Below, in pieces: positions 36,695 to 46,124 of a DNA stretch of 64,000 nucleotides. The stretch lies in the NCBI RefSeq assembly GCF_014268275.3, contig NZ_CP077084.1:2604001-2668000 (forward strand). Direction: 5' to 3'. A model generated the notes under the pieces. The model made no database searches. It worked only from the letters and a program-made list of their open reading frames with translations, and was not told where the DNA came from. The position numbers and the translations under genes were made by a program. How positions within the stretch are numbered: the first letter of the stretch is position 1; each line of letters opens with the position of its first letter. This DNA is from Pseudomonas tritici. Lineage in GTDB: Bacteria; Pseudomonadota; Gammaproteobacteria; Pseudomonadales; Pseudomonadaceae.

Positions 36695-38638
36695 TTAGAA
36701 CTTGAACCGGCCCACCAACCCCTTGAGCTGACCCGAAATATCCGTCAGTCGCCCTGATCCGGTCTGCGCCGAGTGGGCAAACTCTTCGACCAATTGCGCA
36801 TCGGCATGGATCTGCGCGATATGCCGGTTGATCTCTTCGGCAACCTGGTGCTGTTCTTCGGCGGCCGTGGCGATCTGGGTATTCTGGTCGCGGATCGAGT
36901 CCACCGAGCCCCGGATCTTGTCAAAGCTGTCGCGGGCCTGCTGGATGCGTTCCACGCTGGTGTGGGACACCAGCAGGCTGCCTTGCATCTGCTGCGTCAC
37001 TTCCTGGGTGCGGCGGGCGAGGTTGCCGAGCAGGCTGTCGATTTCGCCGGTGGAGTCGGCGGTGCGGCGGGCGAGGGCGCGGACTTCGTCGGCAACTACC
37101 GCAAAACCTCGGCCCTGGTCACCGGCACGCGCGGCTTCAATGGCCGCGTTGAGCGCCAGCAAGTTGGTCTGTTCGGCAATCGAACGGATGGTGTCGAGGA
37201 TGGTGTTGATGTTTTTACTGTCCTGCTCCAGCAATTGCATGGTCTGCGTGGACTTTTGCAGGTCTTCGCTCAACTTGAGCACGCTGCCGGTGGCTTCGCC
37301 AATGTGCTGCTGGCCGTCGTGCACGTCGCGGTAGCCTTCGTCGGCACTGGTGGCGGCAGCGCTGCAGGAGCGTGCGACTTCGTTGGCGGTGGCCACCATT
37401 TCATTGAACGCGGTGCTCACCAGTTCCACGGCTTCACGTTGACGGCCGGCCGCCTGGTTCATGTTGTTGGCGACTTCGCTGGTGTCAGCGGCGGCGGTCT
37501 GCAGGTCGGACGAAGCATTGCCGATGCGCTGCACCAACTGGGCGATCATGCCGAGGAACTGGTTGAACCAACCGGCCAAACTGGCGGTTTCGTCCTTGCC
37601 TTGTACCTTGAGCTGGCGGGTCAGGTCGCCTTCACCTTCGGCGATTTCTTGCAGGCCCTCGGCCACGCCGCGAATCGGGCGCACGATCACGCTGGCAAAA
37701 CTGGCGCCGACAATCGCGAACACCAATGCCAATACCGCTGCGATGGCCCCAATTAACCACGTCAGGCGGGTGGCGCCGGCCATCACTTCATCACGCTTGA
37801 TCAGGCCGATAAAGCGCCAGCCCAGGTCTTTGGAGCTGACCATGTTGGCCATATACGCCACGCCATCAATGTCGATCTGGGTCACGCCGTCGCCGCGCTT
37901 GGCCAGTTCGGCATAGTTGGGACCCAGGTCGGCCAGGGGTTTGAAGTTGTGCTTGGCATCGCTGGGGTCGACCAGCACGTTGCCGTTGCCTTCCACCAGC
38001 ATCAAGTAACCGCTGTCACCCAGCTTGATGTTGCGCACCAGTTCGGTGAGTTGCTTGAGCGATACGTCCAGGCCAACCACGCCGAGGATATTACCGCTGG
38101 CATCGGCGACGGTGTGCACGGTGCCGATCAGCGTCACATCATCGGGCGCCCAGTAGTAGGCGCCGGTGCGCACGGTTTTACCCGGCGCGGCGATGGCCGC
38201 CTGGTACCAGGGGCGTACGCGCGGGTCGTAGTTATTCAGTTTGGTGTCGTCGGGCCAACTGGCGTAGCCGCCGTCCTTCAAGCCCAGGGACAGGTAGGCC
38301 GTGCTCGGATGGCTTTTGGCAAACTGGTCGAAAATCTCCAGCAGCTCTTTGTTGGTCGGGGTCAGCGGGATTTGTGCGGCGTCGGCACCGGCGTAGCTCT
38401 TGAGGTCCTTGGCCGCGACAACGCGCGGGTCCTTGGCCACAAAATCGACGTTCTGGCTGATGCCGTCGAAGAACTGCTTCATGCCATTGTCGATCTGGCG
38501 GATCTCGCGGCCGCTGCTGTCGAGGAAATTGGCCAGGGCCCCCTCGCGCAGATTCAGTACCACCAACACAGCGACCAAAATGACCGGCACGCACGCGATG
38601 GCGGCAAACGCCCAGGTCAGCTTTTGCTTGATATTCAT
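36695..38638 (-). CDS. Methyl-accepting chemotaxis protein with dCache sensor
   Basis: A 647-residue chemoreceptor: TM1 about 10-30, a periplasmic dCache_1 domain about 35-280 with [12 protein letters not shown] and the closing [13 protein letters not shown]2 about 290-315, HAMP about 315-370, and a cytoplasmic signalling domain whose tip reads [35 protein letters not shown] (split: [20 protein letters not shown], then [14 protein letters not shown]). The Y..R..WY and terminal Asp resemble the amino-acid-binding dCache pattern, but I do not claim a ligand. It stands alone. Confidence 0.92.
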   Translation of the reverse strand: MNIKQKLTWAFAAIACVPVILVAVLVVLNLREGALANFLDSSGREIRQIDNGMKQFFDGISQNVDFVAKDPRVVAAKDLKSYAGADAAQIPLTPTNKELLEIFDQFAKSHPSTAYLSLGLKDGGYASWPDDTKLNNYDPRVRPWYQAAIAAPGKTVRTGAYYWAPDDVTLIGTVHTVADASGNILGVVGLDVSLKQLTELVRNIKLGDSGYLMLVEGNGNVLVDPSDAKHNFKPLADLGPNYAELAKRGDGVTQIDIDGVAYMANMVSSKDLGWRFIGLIKRDEVMAGATRLTWLIGAIAAVLALVFAIVGASFASVIVRPIRGVAEGLQEIAEGEGDLTRQLKVQGKDETASLAGWFNQFLGMIAQLVQRIGNASSDLQTAAADTSEVANNMNQAAGRQREAVELVSTAFNEMVATANEVARSCSAAATSADEGYRDVHDGQQHIGEATGSVLKLSEDLQKSTQTMQLLEQDSKNINTILDTIRSIAEQTNLLALNAAIEAARAGDQGRGFAVVADEVRALARRTADSTGEIDSLLGNLARRTQEVTQQMQGSLLVSHTSVERIQQARDSFDKIRGSVDSIRDQNTQIATAAEEQHQVAEEINRHIAQIHADAQLVEEFAHSAQTGSGRLTDISGQLKGLVGRFKF

Positions 38639-38784
38639 GACTTCACCCGCGGGTATTTATAATTTTGGCAAGGAGAAAACAGTAGCGTCGAGCGTCGCAT
38701 GTGTTGTTATGACGGAAGGTGTGGACCATGCGTACCCCCTGTATATCGACTGCGGGGGCACGCACTTGAGGCCGAAGGGAGTGT

Positions 38785-39675
38785 TTAACCGATGCGCTCG
38801 CCACCCTGCGCATCACGCTGCATCGACTGCAGGTTTTTCTCGATGGTTTCGCAGATGCTTTCCATCTGGATCTGATGCTCGCTGGAGCTGAACGGGCTTT
38901 GCAGGTCGGTGCCGATCCGTTCGATGGCCAGTAGCATAAAACCGACTACCGTCGAGGCCAGCGGAGTGAACCAGCCAAGGGATTCCACCAGGCCCACCGG
39001 CACGATCAGGCAGAACAAAGAGATAAACAGGCGCGGGAAATACACGTAGGGGTAGGGCAGTGGCGTGTTGGCGATACGCTCCATGCCGCCCTGGGCGTTG
39101 GACAAGTCCACCAGCGTCGACTCCAGCCGCGCCAGGCGGATGCTGTCCAGGTGACCGGCCTTGTATTCCTTGGCCAGCAGCGCGGCCGAGCCGGTGAGGA
39201 TGTCGTTGGCGAAGTTATTGGTGGCGCCATTGCGGGCGAATTCCTCGGCGGGAATAAACGCGCGCACTTCTTCGGGGCACGGCTCGCCCTTGAGGTGAGC
39301 GGCCAGGCAGTTCACGTAGGCCACGTGGCGGCGCAGCAGGGTGGATTTGACCGGGTTCACTTCATGGTCAGGGTCGTCGAGCAGGGTCAGCACCTGACGC
39401 GCAAAGCTGCGTGAGTTGTTGACCATCGCGCCCCACAGCGTGCGGGCTTCCCACCAACGGTTGTAGGCGCTGCTGTTACGAAAGCTGATCAGCACCACCA
39501 GGGCCGAACCCAACAGAGTGAGGGGCATCAGCGGCAAATTGATCTTGGCGGTGAGAAACAGCATGAAGTCCACGGTGACGGCGACATCCCACAGCAACAG
39601 CCAGAACAGGGCCCAGCCCACGTAGCCCATGGTCTTGATGATCAGGCGGTACTTTTTAATGATAGCGGCTTTCAA
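38785..39675 (-). CDS. Bestrophin-family (UPF0187/YneE) membrane protein
   Basis: A 296-residue bacterial bestrophin homologue, probably a pentameric ion channel of the inner membrane. Four hydrophobic segments are visible (about 13-35, 40-58, and two near 205-255), with FRNSSAYNRWWEAR, LPYPYVYFPRLFISLF and AIERIGTDLQSPFSSSEHQI, all family hallmarks. I prefer a TTG start at 39675 (KAAIIKKYRLIIKTMGYVGW) with GAGGG upstream. An upstream ATG at 39789 would add an unconserved tail, and a later ATG would cut the first helix. The start is the uncertain part. Confidence 0.82.
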   Translation of the reverse strand: MKAAIIKKYRLIIKTMGYVGWALFWLLLWDVAVTVDFMLFLTAKINLPLMPLTLLGSALVVLISFRNSSAYNRWWEARTLWGAMVNNSRSFARQVLTLLDDPDHEVNPVKSTLLRRHVAYVNCLAAHLKGEPCPEEVRAFIPAEEFARNGATNNFANDILTGSAALLAKEYKAGHLDSIRLARLESTLVDLSNAQGGMERIANTPLPYPYVYFPRLFISLFCLIVPVGLVESLGWFTPLASTVVGFMLLAIERIGTDLQSPFSSSEHQIQMESICETIEKNLQSMQRDAQGGERIG

Positions 39676-39909
39676 ACGAGGCCCTCGCGGCGAGCAGTAA
39701 GCAACAGTGCCTAACTCGGACGTCGGCTTGCGGGGAAGGTTCGCTGCGGCGACTGAAACGGTTAAGCCATCGAGGTCTTTTTGGAACAATTTTGGTAGCG
39801 ACGGTGTCCTCTGCGCTAATCACGATAGATTGCGCTCAAGGCGAAACGCCATTATCGGTGCTGCAATTGAGATCAGTGAATCCAAGTTGTTTGATCAGGG
39901 CTCTTTCTC

Positions 39910-40815
39910 ATGTGCGGTGGTTCGTTGAAGTTGGCGATGGAACAGTCGGCGCGGGCGTTTGAGCGCCATGTGGATTTTGAAGCGTGTATTCGTTCCCATT
40001 ATTCGATTTTGTTGGAGTCCTATTCAAAAAGACCGTTTTTCTATAAGACCGCACTCAAGTTCAGTCGCTTGATGGTGTCCTATACCTTATTGAGCACGTA
40101 TTTCTCCAAGCCCGTTCCCTTACTGTCCGAGGTGAAGGCGTTTTGTGTGACGCGCGGGTTCTGTTCCAGAAACAGCCTGGAGTCGATCTTCCTGCTGTTC
40201 AGGGCGCTGGGGTTCATGACGGTATCCAGGCATCCGGATGACAGCCGTTTGCGGGTATTCAGCCCGTCATCCCAAGCCTGCGAGGAGATCCGGCGGATGC
40301 TCACCTCCGTGGTCGAGCCGCTGGGTGTGATGTGCTCGGAAACGGCGGTGTGCGGGTCAATGGGCGGGTTGGATGATCGCGCCTATCTGGCACGTTATTT
40401 CAAAGGGTTTTCGGTCCTTTTCTCCCATAACGTGACCATCGACCTGTTGATGCCTGATTGTTATTGGCTGGTAAAACGCGATGCCGGGCATATGTTGATG
40501 CTGGCGATCTATAACGATGCGTGTGCGCTCGATAATCAAGGGGCAAGTTTCAGGTCTTCATCCTACCTTTCCATCGCTGAGCAACTCTCGGTGTCCAAGA
40601 CCCACGTTATTCGTCTGGTTCAAGAGGGGGCCGACCGGGGTTATTTCAAGATTCATTCCAAGACATTGCTTGAAGTCCTGCCACCTTTTATGGTGTTGGT
40701 CAGGCGGTTTATGGCTTACTCGTTTGCGACCTGCCTCCACAGTCTTCAACTGAGTCATGCCGATAGCACACCGGCCACTCATGCACAGGGAGTGACGGGA
40801 TGCCGGCTAATGTGA
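39910..40815 (+). CDS. Unrecognised protein with two winged-helix-like segments
   Basis: A 301-residue protein I do not recognise. Two parts look like winged helix-turn-helix domains: residues about 70-125 (VKAFCVTRGFCSRNSLESIF followed by a wing-like strand) and about 215-250 (SIAEQLSVSKTHVIRLVQEG then RGYFKIHS). There is no signal peptide or membrane segment. Its end overlaps the diguanylate cyclase start by 16 bases, so they are co-translated, and a phosphodiesterase follows. It may be a regulator tied to the local GGDEF protein. An ATG at 39937 is an alternative start. Confidence 0.7.
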   Translation: MCGGSLKLAMEQSARAFERHVDFEACIRSHYSILLESYSKRPFFYKTALKFSRLMVSYTLLSTYFSKPVPLLSEVKAFCVTRGFCSRNSLESIFLLFRALGFMTVSRHPDDSRLRVFSPSSQACEEIRRMLTSVVEPLGVMCSETAVCGSMGGLDDRAYLARYFKGFSVLFSHNVTIDLLMPDCYWLVKRDAGHMLMLAIYNDACALDNQGASFRSSSYLSIAEQLSVSKTHVIRLVQEGADRGYFKIHSKTLLEVLPPFMVLVRRFMAYSFATCLHSLQLSHADSTPATHAQGVTGCRLM

Positions 40816-41846
40816 AGCTCAGGCCACGGATGCAAAGACTGTTGTCGCCCGCGATCGCCAAGGCTGAACTGATCGGGATTTTTGCCTGGCTGGCGGTGTT
40901 GCTGGTGGACCGCTGGGCGATGTTTGGCTGGCCGGTCGCGCTGGTCACGATGGGGCTGTGCGGGGTGTATGGGGTTCACCGAGTGGTGACTCATTATGTG
41001 CTGTGGCGGGCGCTGGGGGTGGCCTACATGGTGCTGCTGTCTGCGGGTTTTGCCTATGTGGTTCACGTCCATCCCGCGCTGCAGGTGTTTGCCTTGCCGC
41101 TGGCCGTGACCTTGGTGCTGAGCAGTGCAATCCTGTTTATCGTGGTTCAGGATTTTCTGGTCTGCGCCGCCTTGGTCTGGTTACTGACGTGGCCCAGCAT
41201 TCAGATGAGCCTTTACGAAGGCGTCGATATCTACGTGTTTATCTTTTGTGCCGCGTCGGTGGCGATCGGTTTTATCTTGAATGTCTACTACCTGAAGAAC
41301 CTGCGTTCGGTGTTAATGGTGGAGAGTGAGTTTCGAGAGTTGGCCGAGACCGATTACTTGACCTCCATCCTGAACCGGCGGGCCTTCATGGAGAGCTTCG
41401 CCAAACTGATTGCGGCCGGCGATACCGGCTACTTCATGATGCTGGATATCGACAGTTTCAAATTAAAGAATGACCAGTTCGGTCATGACGTCGGCGACAG
41501 GATTCTCTGCGCCATGGCCGCGTGCCTTAAATCCACCCCAGGCAGCCACAGTTTCGGCAGGATTGGCGGCGAAGAATTCGGGGTGCTGCTGGTGGGCGAT
41601 GACCCTTGTCTCGCCACCGATTACGCGCTGCGCCTGCTGCAAGCGATCCGCAGCAGTGTGGCGCCGCCCCATGACTACACCTGCAGTGCGGGCATGACGC
41701 ATTTTGCGCTCGGGGCCGATATGTCGGCGGTCCTCAAGCGTGCCGACCGCAACCTCTACACCGCCAAGGGCAACGGCAAGGACCGCGTGTATCTAGATGG
41801 CGCGCTAGTGTCTCACGGTTCGATTTCCACCCCGGAGGCCCTATGA
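40800..41846 (+). CDS. Membrane diguanylate cyclase (GGDEF)
   Basis: A 348-residue protein with about five to six N-terminal membrane helices (residues 20-160) and a C-terminal GGDEF domain from about residue 175. The active-site loop reads GRIGGEEFGVLL and the metal-binding part is MLDIDSFKLKNDQFGHDVGD, both intact, so it should make c-di-GMP from GTP. The RxxD inhibitory site usually found just before the active-site loop is absent (PGSH there), so product feedback may be lacking. It overlaps both neighbours (16 and 4 bases). Confidence 0.9.
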   Translation: MPANVKLRPRMQRLLSPAIAKAELIGIFAWLAVLLVDRWAMFGWPVALVTMGLCGVYGVHRVVTHYVLWRALGVAYMVLLSAGFAYVVHVHPALQVFALPLAVTLVLSSAILFIVVQDFLVCAALVWLLTWPSIQMSLYEGVDIYVFIFCAASVAIGFILNVYYLKNLRSVLMVESEFRELAETDYLTSILNRRAFMESFAKLIAAGDTGYFMMLDIDSFKLKNDQFGHDVGDRILCAMAACLKSTPGSHSFGRIGGEEFGVLLVGDDPCLATDYALRLLQAIRSSVAPPHDYTCSAGMTHFALGADMSAVLKRADRNLYTAKGNGKDRVYLDGALVSHGSISTPEAL

Positions 41847-42301
41847 AAGTTGGCGTGATTTCCGATACCCATGGCCTGCTGCGACCTGAAGCGGTCGCAG
41901 CTTTGCAGGGATGTGAGCAGATCATTCATGCCGGCGATATCGGCACCTCTGAAATTCTTGAGCAATTGTCACAGATCGCGCCGCTGCACGCGGTGCGTGG
42001 CAACAATGACCTACAGGCGCCGTGGGCACGGCAGGTGCCTGATTATCTGATGCTTGATGTGGACGGATGGCAAACGTTGCTGGTGCATGACATCGCCGAC
42101 GTACCTGCATTAATCGATACGTCTACGCGGCTGGTGATCACCGGCCATTCGCACAAGCCCCTGATCGAATGGCGCGGCGCAACGTTGTACGTGAACCCCG
42201 GCAGCGCAGGACGGCGGCGCTTCAAGTTGCCGGTGACGTTGGTGGTGCTGGAGGTGTTGGAGACGTCCATCGAGCCGCGCTTGATTGCGCTGCTGGACTG
42301 A
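41843..42301 (+). CDS. YfcE/MJ0936-family metallophosphoesterase
   Basis: A 152-residue calcineurin-like phosphodiesterase. All metal motifs are present: DTH (ISDTHG, residues 8-10 area), HAGDIG, RGNND, LLVHD and TGHSHKP. Members of this family cleave phosphodiesters in vitro; the physiological substrate is usually unknown. Its ATG overlaps the stop of the diguanylate cyclase gene (ATGA), making it the third gene of that operon. Confidence 0.9.
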   Translation: MKVGVISDTHGLLRPEAVAALQGCEQIIHAGDIGTSEILEQLSQIAPLHAVRGNNDLQAPWARQVPDYLMLDVDGWQTLLVHDIADVPALIDTSTRLVITGHSHKPLIEWRGATLYVNPGSAGRRRFKLPVTLVVLEVLETSIEPRLIALLD

Positions 42302-42309
42302 GTCGGGTC

Positions 42310-42609
42310 TTACCGCTGCGCAAGAATGCTTTGCAGCAATCCCGGGAAGCGCTCCTCGAGCAGATCGGCGCGCAACGAGTTCAGATGAGTGGTGCCGGCA
42401 CTGCGGGTCTGCACCAGCCCGGCATCGCGCAACACGCGAAAGTGATGGGACATGCTCGACTTGGGCCGCCCGCCGTCCAGCTCGCCACACGTGGCTTCGG
42501 GCACACCCGCCAGGCAGCGCACGATTTCCAGGCGCACCGGATCACTCAGCGCGTACAGCAGGCGCTCGAGAGTCAGGTCTTGAAGAAGTGGGTGTTTAAA
42601 GGCTCGCAT
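42310..42609 (-). CDS. ArsR-family transcriptional regulator
   Basis: A 99-residue winged-helix repressor (ALSDPVRLEIVRCLAG, ATCGELDGGRPKSSMSHHFRVLRDAGLV). There are no metal-binding cysteine pairs of the ArsR type; Cys at LAGVPEATCGELD is single, so it may sense oxidants or electrophiles. It is divergent from xenA and most likely represses it through the dyad at 42649-42666. An in-frame ATG at 42621 would add four residues. Confidence 0.85.
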   Translation of the reverse strand: MRAFKHPLLQDLTLERLLYALSDPVRLEIVRCLAGVPEATCGELDGGRPKSSMSHHFRVLRDAGLVQTRSAGTTHLNSLRADLLEERFPGLLQSILAQR

Positions 42610-42648
42610 GAAACGAATCATAACAGGGGGGTATCGCTGAATACTATA

Positions 42649-42666
42649 GTTCGATTACCATCGAAC
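42649..42666. promoter_or_regulatory. Dyad operator between the ArsR gene and xenA
   Basis: GTTCGAT-tacc-ATCGAAC is a perfect 7-bp dyad midway in the 92-base divergent region, placed to control both genes. Confidence 0.6.
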
Positions 42667-42701
42667 AATCGAATCAGCCATTCACTCCCTGGAGCTCTCT
42701 A

Positions 42702-43793
42702 ATGTCCGCTTTGTTCGAACCGTTCAAACTCAAAGACGTCACCCTGCGCAATCGCATCGCCATCCCGCCAATGTGCCAGTACATGGCCGAGGACGGCATC
42801 GTCAACGACTGGCACCTCGTGCACCTGGCCAGCATGGCCCGTGGCGGTGCCGGCCTCCTGGTGGTCGAGGCCACTGCGGTCGCGCCGGAAGGCCGTATCA
42901 CCCCAGGCTGTGCTGGTCTCTGGAGCGACGCCCACGCCGAGGCCTTCGTGCCGATGGTCAAGGCCATCAAGGCCGCCGGTTCAGTGCCAGGCATCCAGAT
43001 CGGCCATGCCGGTCGCAAAGCCAGCGCCAACCGCCCTTGGGAAGGGGACGACCATATGCCTGCCTCCGATGCTCGCAGTTGGGAAACCATCGCACCTTCG
43101 GCCATCGCATTCGGTGCCAACTTGCCCCAGGTCCCGCGCGCCATGACCCTGGACGACATCGCCCGTGTGCGCCAGGACTTTGTCGACGCTGCCCGCCGTG
43201 CCCGTGACGCCGGCTTTGAGTGGATCGAACTGCACTTCGCCCACGGCTACCTGGGCCAGAGCTTCTTCTCCGAGCACTCCAACCAGCGCACCGACGCCTA
43301 CGGCGGCAGCTTCGACAACCGCAGCCGTTTCCTCCTGGAAACCCTGGCGGCCGTGCGTGAAGTCTGGCCGGAAAACCTGCCACTGACCGCGCGTTTCGGC
43401 GTGATCGAATACGACGGCCGTGACGAGCAGACCCTCACCGAGTCCATCGAACTGGCGCGTCGCTTCAAGGCTGGCGGCCTGGACCTGCTGAGCGTCAGCG
43501 TTGGTTTCACCATTCCCGACACCAATATTCCGTGGGGCCCGGCGTTCATGGGGCCTATCGCCGAGCGCGTGCGTCGCGAAGCCGGCATTCCGGTCACTTC
43601 GGCTTGGGGCTTTGGCACGCCACAACTGGCAGAAGGTGCGTTGCAAGCCGGGCATCTGGACGTGGTCTCGGTGGGTCGTGCGCACCTGGCTGATCCACAT
43701 TGGGCGTACTTTGCAGCCAAGGAACTGGGCGTCGAGAAGTCGTCCTGGACCTTGCCTGCACCGTATGCGCATTGGTTGGAACGCTATCGCTGA
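42702..43793 (+). CDS. xenA: Xenobiotic reductase A (old yellow enzyme family)
   Basis: A 363-residue FMN-dependent NAD(P)H oxidoreductase, the same length as P. putida XenA and very like it. Cys25 and Tyr27 (PPMCQYM) and His178, His181 and Tyr183 (HFAHGYL) match the known active site. XenA reduces activated alkenes, nitrate esters such as nitroglycerin, and quinone-like compounds. A TGGAG ribosome binding site precedes the ATG. Regulation by the divergent ArsR-type protein is likely. Confidence 0.93.
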   Translation: MSALFEPFKLKDVTLRNRIAIPPMCQYMAEDGIVNDWHLVHLASMARGGAGLLVVEATAVAPEGRITPGCAGLWSDAHAEAFVPMVKAIKAAGSVPGIQIGHAGRKASANRPWEGDDHMPASDARSWETIAPSAIAFGANLPQVPRAMTLDDIARVRQDFVDAARRARDAGFEWIELHFAHGYLGQSFFSEHSNQRTDAYGGSFDNRSRFLLETLAAVREVWPENLPLTARFGVIEYDGRDEQTLTESIELARRFKAGGLDLLSVSVGFTIPDTNIPWGPAFMGPIAERVRREAGIPVTSAWGFGTPQLAEGALQAGHLDVVSVGRAHLADPHWAYFAAKELGVEKSSWTLPAPYAHWLERYR

Positions 43794-43820
43794 GTCGAAA
43801 TAGCCCAGCGTCAAACATCG

Positions 43821-43848
43821 AAAGCCACTCCCAGGAGTGGCTTTTTTT
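43821..43848 (+). terminator. Rho-independent terminator after xenA
   Basis: AAAGCCACTC-ccag-GAGTGGCTTTTTTT: a 10-base stem followed by a run of T. Confidence 0.92.
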
Positions 43849-43869
43849 CATCTGTCGAAAAGTAACGAA

Positions 43870-43884
43870 TGAGAATACATGTCA
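43870..43884. promoter_or_regulatory. Candidate Fur box before the siderophore receptor
   Basis: TGAGAAT-A-CATGTCA matches the 7-1-7 Fur pattern TGATAATnATTATCA at 10 of 14 positions and lies about 17 bases before a TATAAC -10 candidate. Confidence 0.5.
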
Positions 43885-43968
43885 ATCGTTAATTGTTTGC
43901 TATAACATGCGCGCCAAAATAATTGGCAAATATGCCGCTCCATCTGGCTCATTTACTAGGTCATTCCC

Positions 43969-46092
43969 ATGCGTCGTACCCTGCTTTCAATGTGTGTGCT
44001 TCAGGCGTTTTCCCCGTTGAGTTGGGCAGCGGTCGAGCCGGTTGAAAAAACCGGCATCGAGCTGCAAACCACCAGCATCACCGGCACTGCCGACTATGAA
44101 ACCGCGCAGGGGCCGGTGCAGGGCTACCACGCCACCCGCTCGGCGAGCGCGACGCGTACGGATACCTCGATTCATGAAACGCCGCAGTCCATCACCGTGG
44201 TGTCCAAAGATGTGGTCGAGGACATCGGCGCCACCCGTTTGCAGGACGCGCTGGACTACGCCGGCGGTGTCGGCCGCGCCAACAACTTCGGCGGGCAGGG
44301 CCTGACCACGTTTACCGTGCGCGGCTTTACCACCGGCGAGTTCTACCGCAATGGTTTCCCGATCAACCGTGGCTACCCAAATATGCCGGACGCCAACACC
44401 ATCGAGCGCCTGGAAGTGCTGCGCGGTCCGGCGACCATGCTCTACGGCCGTGGCGATCCTGGCGGCACCTTCAACGTGGTCTCCAAGCAACCGCTGGCCG
44501 AACGCACGGTCACATTAGGCAGCCAGTTGGATGATCAAGGCATGAAGCGCGGCACCCTGGATGCCTCCGGCCCGTTGGATGAGGAGGGCCGCCTGGCCTA
44601 TCGCCTGAACGTGGTGGGTGAGGGCGGTGACACCTTCCGTGACCATGTGGAAACCGAGCGCTACGGCGTGACCCCGGTGATCACCTGGCAAGCCACCGAT
44701 GACACTAAGCTGATCTTCGAAGGTGACTTCATGCGCAACAACCACCCGCTGGATCGTGGCTTGACCCGCTTCGCCACTCAGAAAGGCACGGCGTCCCGCG
44801 ATACCTTCTGGGGTGATAAAGACGTTGGTAAATTGCACAACGACAACAGCATGGCACAGCTGCGTTTCGAGCATCTGCTCAATGAAAACTGGACCCTGGG
44901 CGGCGGTTTCCAATGGCTCGACGGTACGTTGCAAGGCAACGCGATTGAAGCCAATAGCTTGGCTGCTGACGGGCACACGCTCAACCGCAATTTTAACTAC
45001 CGCAAGCTGGAGTGGACGGACAAGGACACCCAGCTCAACCTCACCGGGCATTTTTCCACGGGTGGGTTCGATCACACTTTGCTCACGGGCGTCGAGTTTG
45101 AAGATTACGACTACAAGTCGATCATCCAGCGTTCGTCCGCTTCCTACACCAGTGATATTTTCAACCCAGTCTATGGAAAGCCGCGTCCTGCGCTCACCAG
45201 CACGCCTACCCATGACAAGGAAAACCTCAAGACCTACGCAGCCTTTGTTCAGGATCAAGTCGCCCTGACCGAGCGTCTGAAAGTATTGGCTGGCGCGCGT
45301 TTCGAGCGTTTTGAGCACCAGTACGAGAGCTATGTGCCGGGTACAAAAAACTGGGAAGCCAGCGATAACGCCGTAACACCACGGGTTGGAGTGATCTACG
45401 ACCTGACCGACTCGCTTGCCGTGTACGCCGATGCAGCGCGTTCATTCAAGCCCAATACTGGCGCCGCCCGCACAGGTGAAGGCTTTGAACCGGAGAAAGG
45501 CAAGTCGTATGAAATGGGCATTAAGTGGGAAGCGCTGGATCACCAGTTGAGTGTCGACGCTGCGATTTACCAGATCGACAAAAAGAATGTGCTGACCACC
45601 GATCCTGCGGACCCCACCGCCACCTTCAAGGTCGCAGCGGGCCAAGTACGCAGCCGTGGTTTCGACTTGAACGTCGCCGGCAACCTTACTCCAGAGTGGC
45701 GCGTGATCGGTGGCTATGCCTATGTGGACGCAGCAGTGACCAAGGACAACACCCTCCGTGTTGGCTCGCACCTGGCCAACATCCCGCGCAACAGCTTCAG
45801 TCTGCTGAACGTCTACGAATTCCAGGATGGCAGTCTCAAAGGACTTGGGCTGGGCGCGGGAGCGAAATACGTCGATGAGCGTGTCGGCCAGACCTCCAAC
45901 ACCCCGTTTACGATGGACGCCTACACCGTGGTCGATCTGCTCGGTTACTACAAGGTCAACGAAAAAGTCCGGCTCAACCTGGATGTGAAGAACTTGTTCA
46001 ATCGCGACTTTGAAGAGGGTGCGTTCGGTAACTTCTACGCCTACCCAGGCGCGCCACGCACGGTGCAGGTGGGCATCGCCTACACCTTGTAA
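43969..46092 (+). CDS. TonB-dependent siderophore receptor
   Basis: A 707-residue outer-membrane receptor: signal peptide (MRRTLLSMCVLQAFSPLSWA), a plug domain (ETPQSITVVSKDVVEDIG, FTVRGFTTGEFYRNGFP, RLEVLRGPATMLYGRGDPGG) and a 22-strand barrel ending VQVGIAYTL. There is no N-terminal signalling (STN) domain. The pattern is that of ferrichrome/ferrioxamine-type (FhuA/FoxA-like) receptors, but the siderophore cannot be fixed. No biosynthesis or sigma/anti-sigma genes are adjacent, so it is probably for a foreign siderophore under direct Fur control. Confidence 0.9.
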   Translation: MRRTLLSMCVLQAFSPLSWAAVEPVEKTGIELQTTSITGTADYETAQGPVQGYHATRSASATRTDTSIHETPQSITVVSKDVVEDIGATRLQDALDYAGGVGRANNFGGQGLTTFTVRGFTTGEFYRNGFPINRGYPNMPDANTIERLEVLRGPATMLYGRGDPGGTFNVVSKQPLAERTVTLGSQLDDQGMKRGTLDASGPLDEEGRLAYRLNVVGEGGDTFRDHVETERYGVTPVITWQATDDTKLIFEGDFMRNNHPLDRGLTRFATQKGTASRDTFWGDKDVGKLHNDNSMAQLRFEHLLNENWTLGGGFQWLDGTLQGNAIEANSLAADGHTLNRNFNYRKLEWTDKDTQLNLTGHFSTGGFDHTLLTGVEFEDYDYKSIIQRSSASYTSDIFNPVYGKPRPALTSTPTHDKENLKTYAAFVQDQVALTERLKVLAGARFERFEHQYESYVPGTKNWEASDNAVTPRVGVIYDLTDSLAVYADAARSFKPNTGAARTGEGFEPEKGKSYEMGIKWEALDHQLSVDAAIYQIDKKNVLTTDPADPTATFKVAAGQVRSRGFDLNVAGNLTPEWRVIGGYAYVDAAVTKDNTLRVGSHLANIPRNSFSLLNVYEFQDGSLKGLGLGAGAKYVDERVGQTSNTPFTMDAYTVVDLLGYYKVNEKVRLNLDVKNLFNRDFEEGAFGNFYAYPGAPRTVQVGIAYTL

Positions 46093-46106
46093 CTCCTGAG
46101 CAACGG

Positions 46107-46124
46107 CCCCGCTTTAAAGCGGGG
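46107..46124. terminator. Convergent hairpin between the receptor and the GntR gene
   Basis: CCCCGCTTTAAAGCGGGG is a perfect palindrome 15 bases after the receptor stop, overlapping the stop codon of the convergent gene. It has no T-run, so termination would be weak. Confidence 0.4.

Noticed and set aside
39676..39909. Gene in the region between the bestrophin and double winged-helix genes
   Set aside because: No frame with a ribosome binding site and protein-like composition is visible; it probably holds the two divergent promoters.
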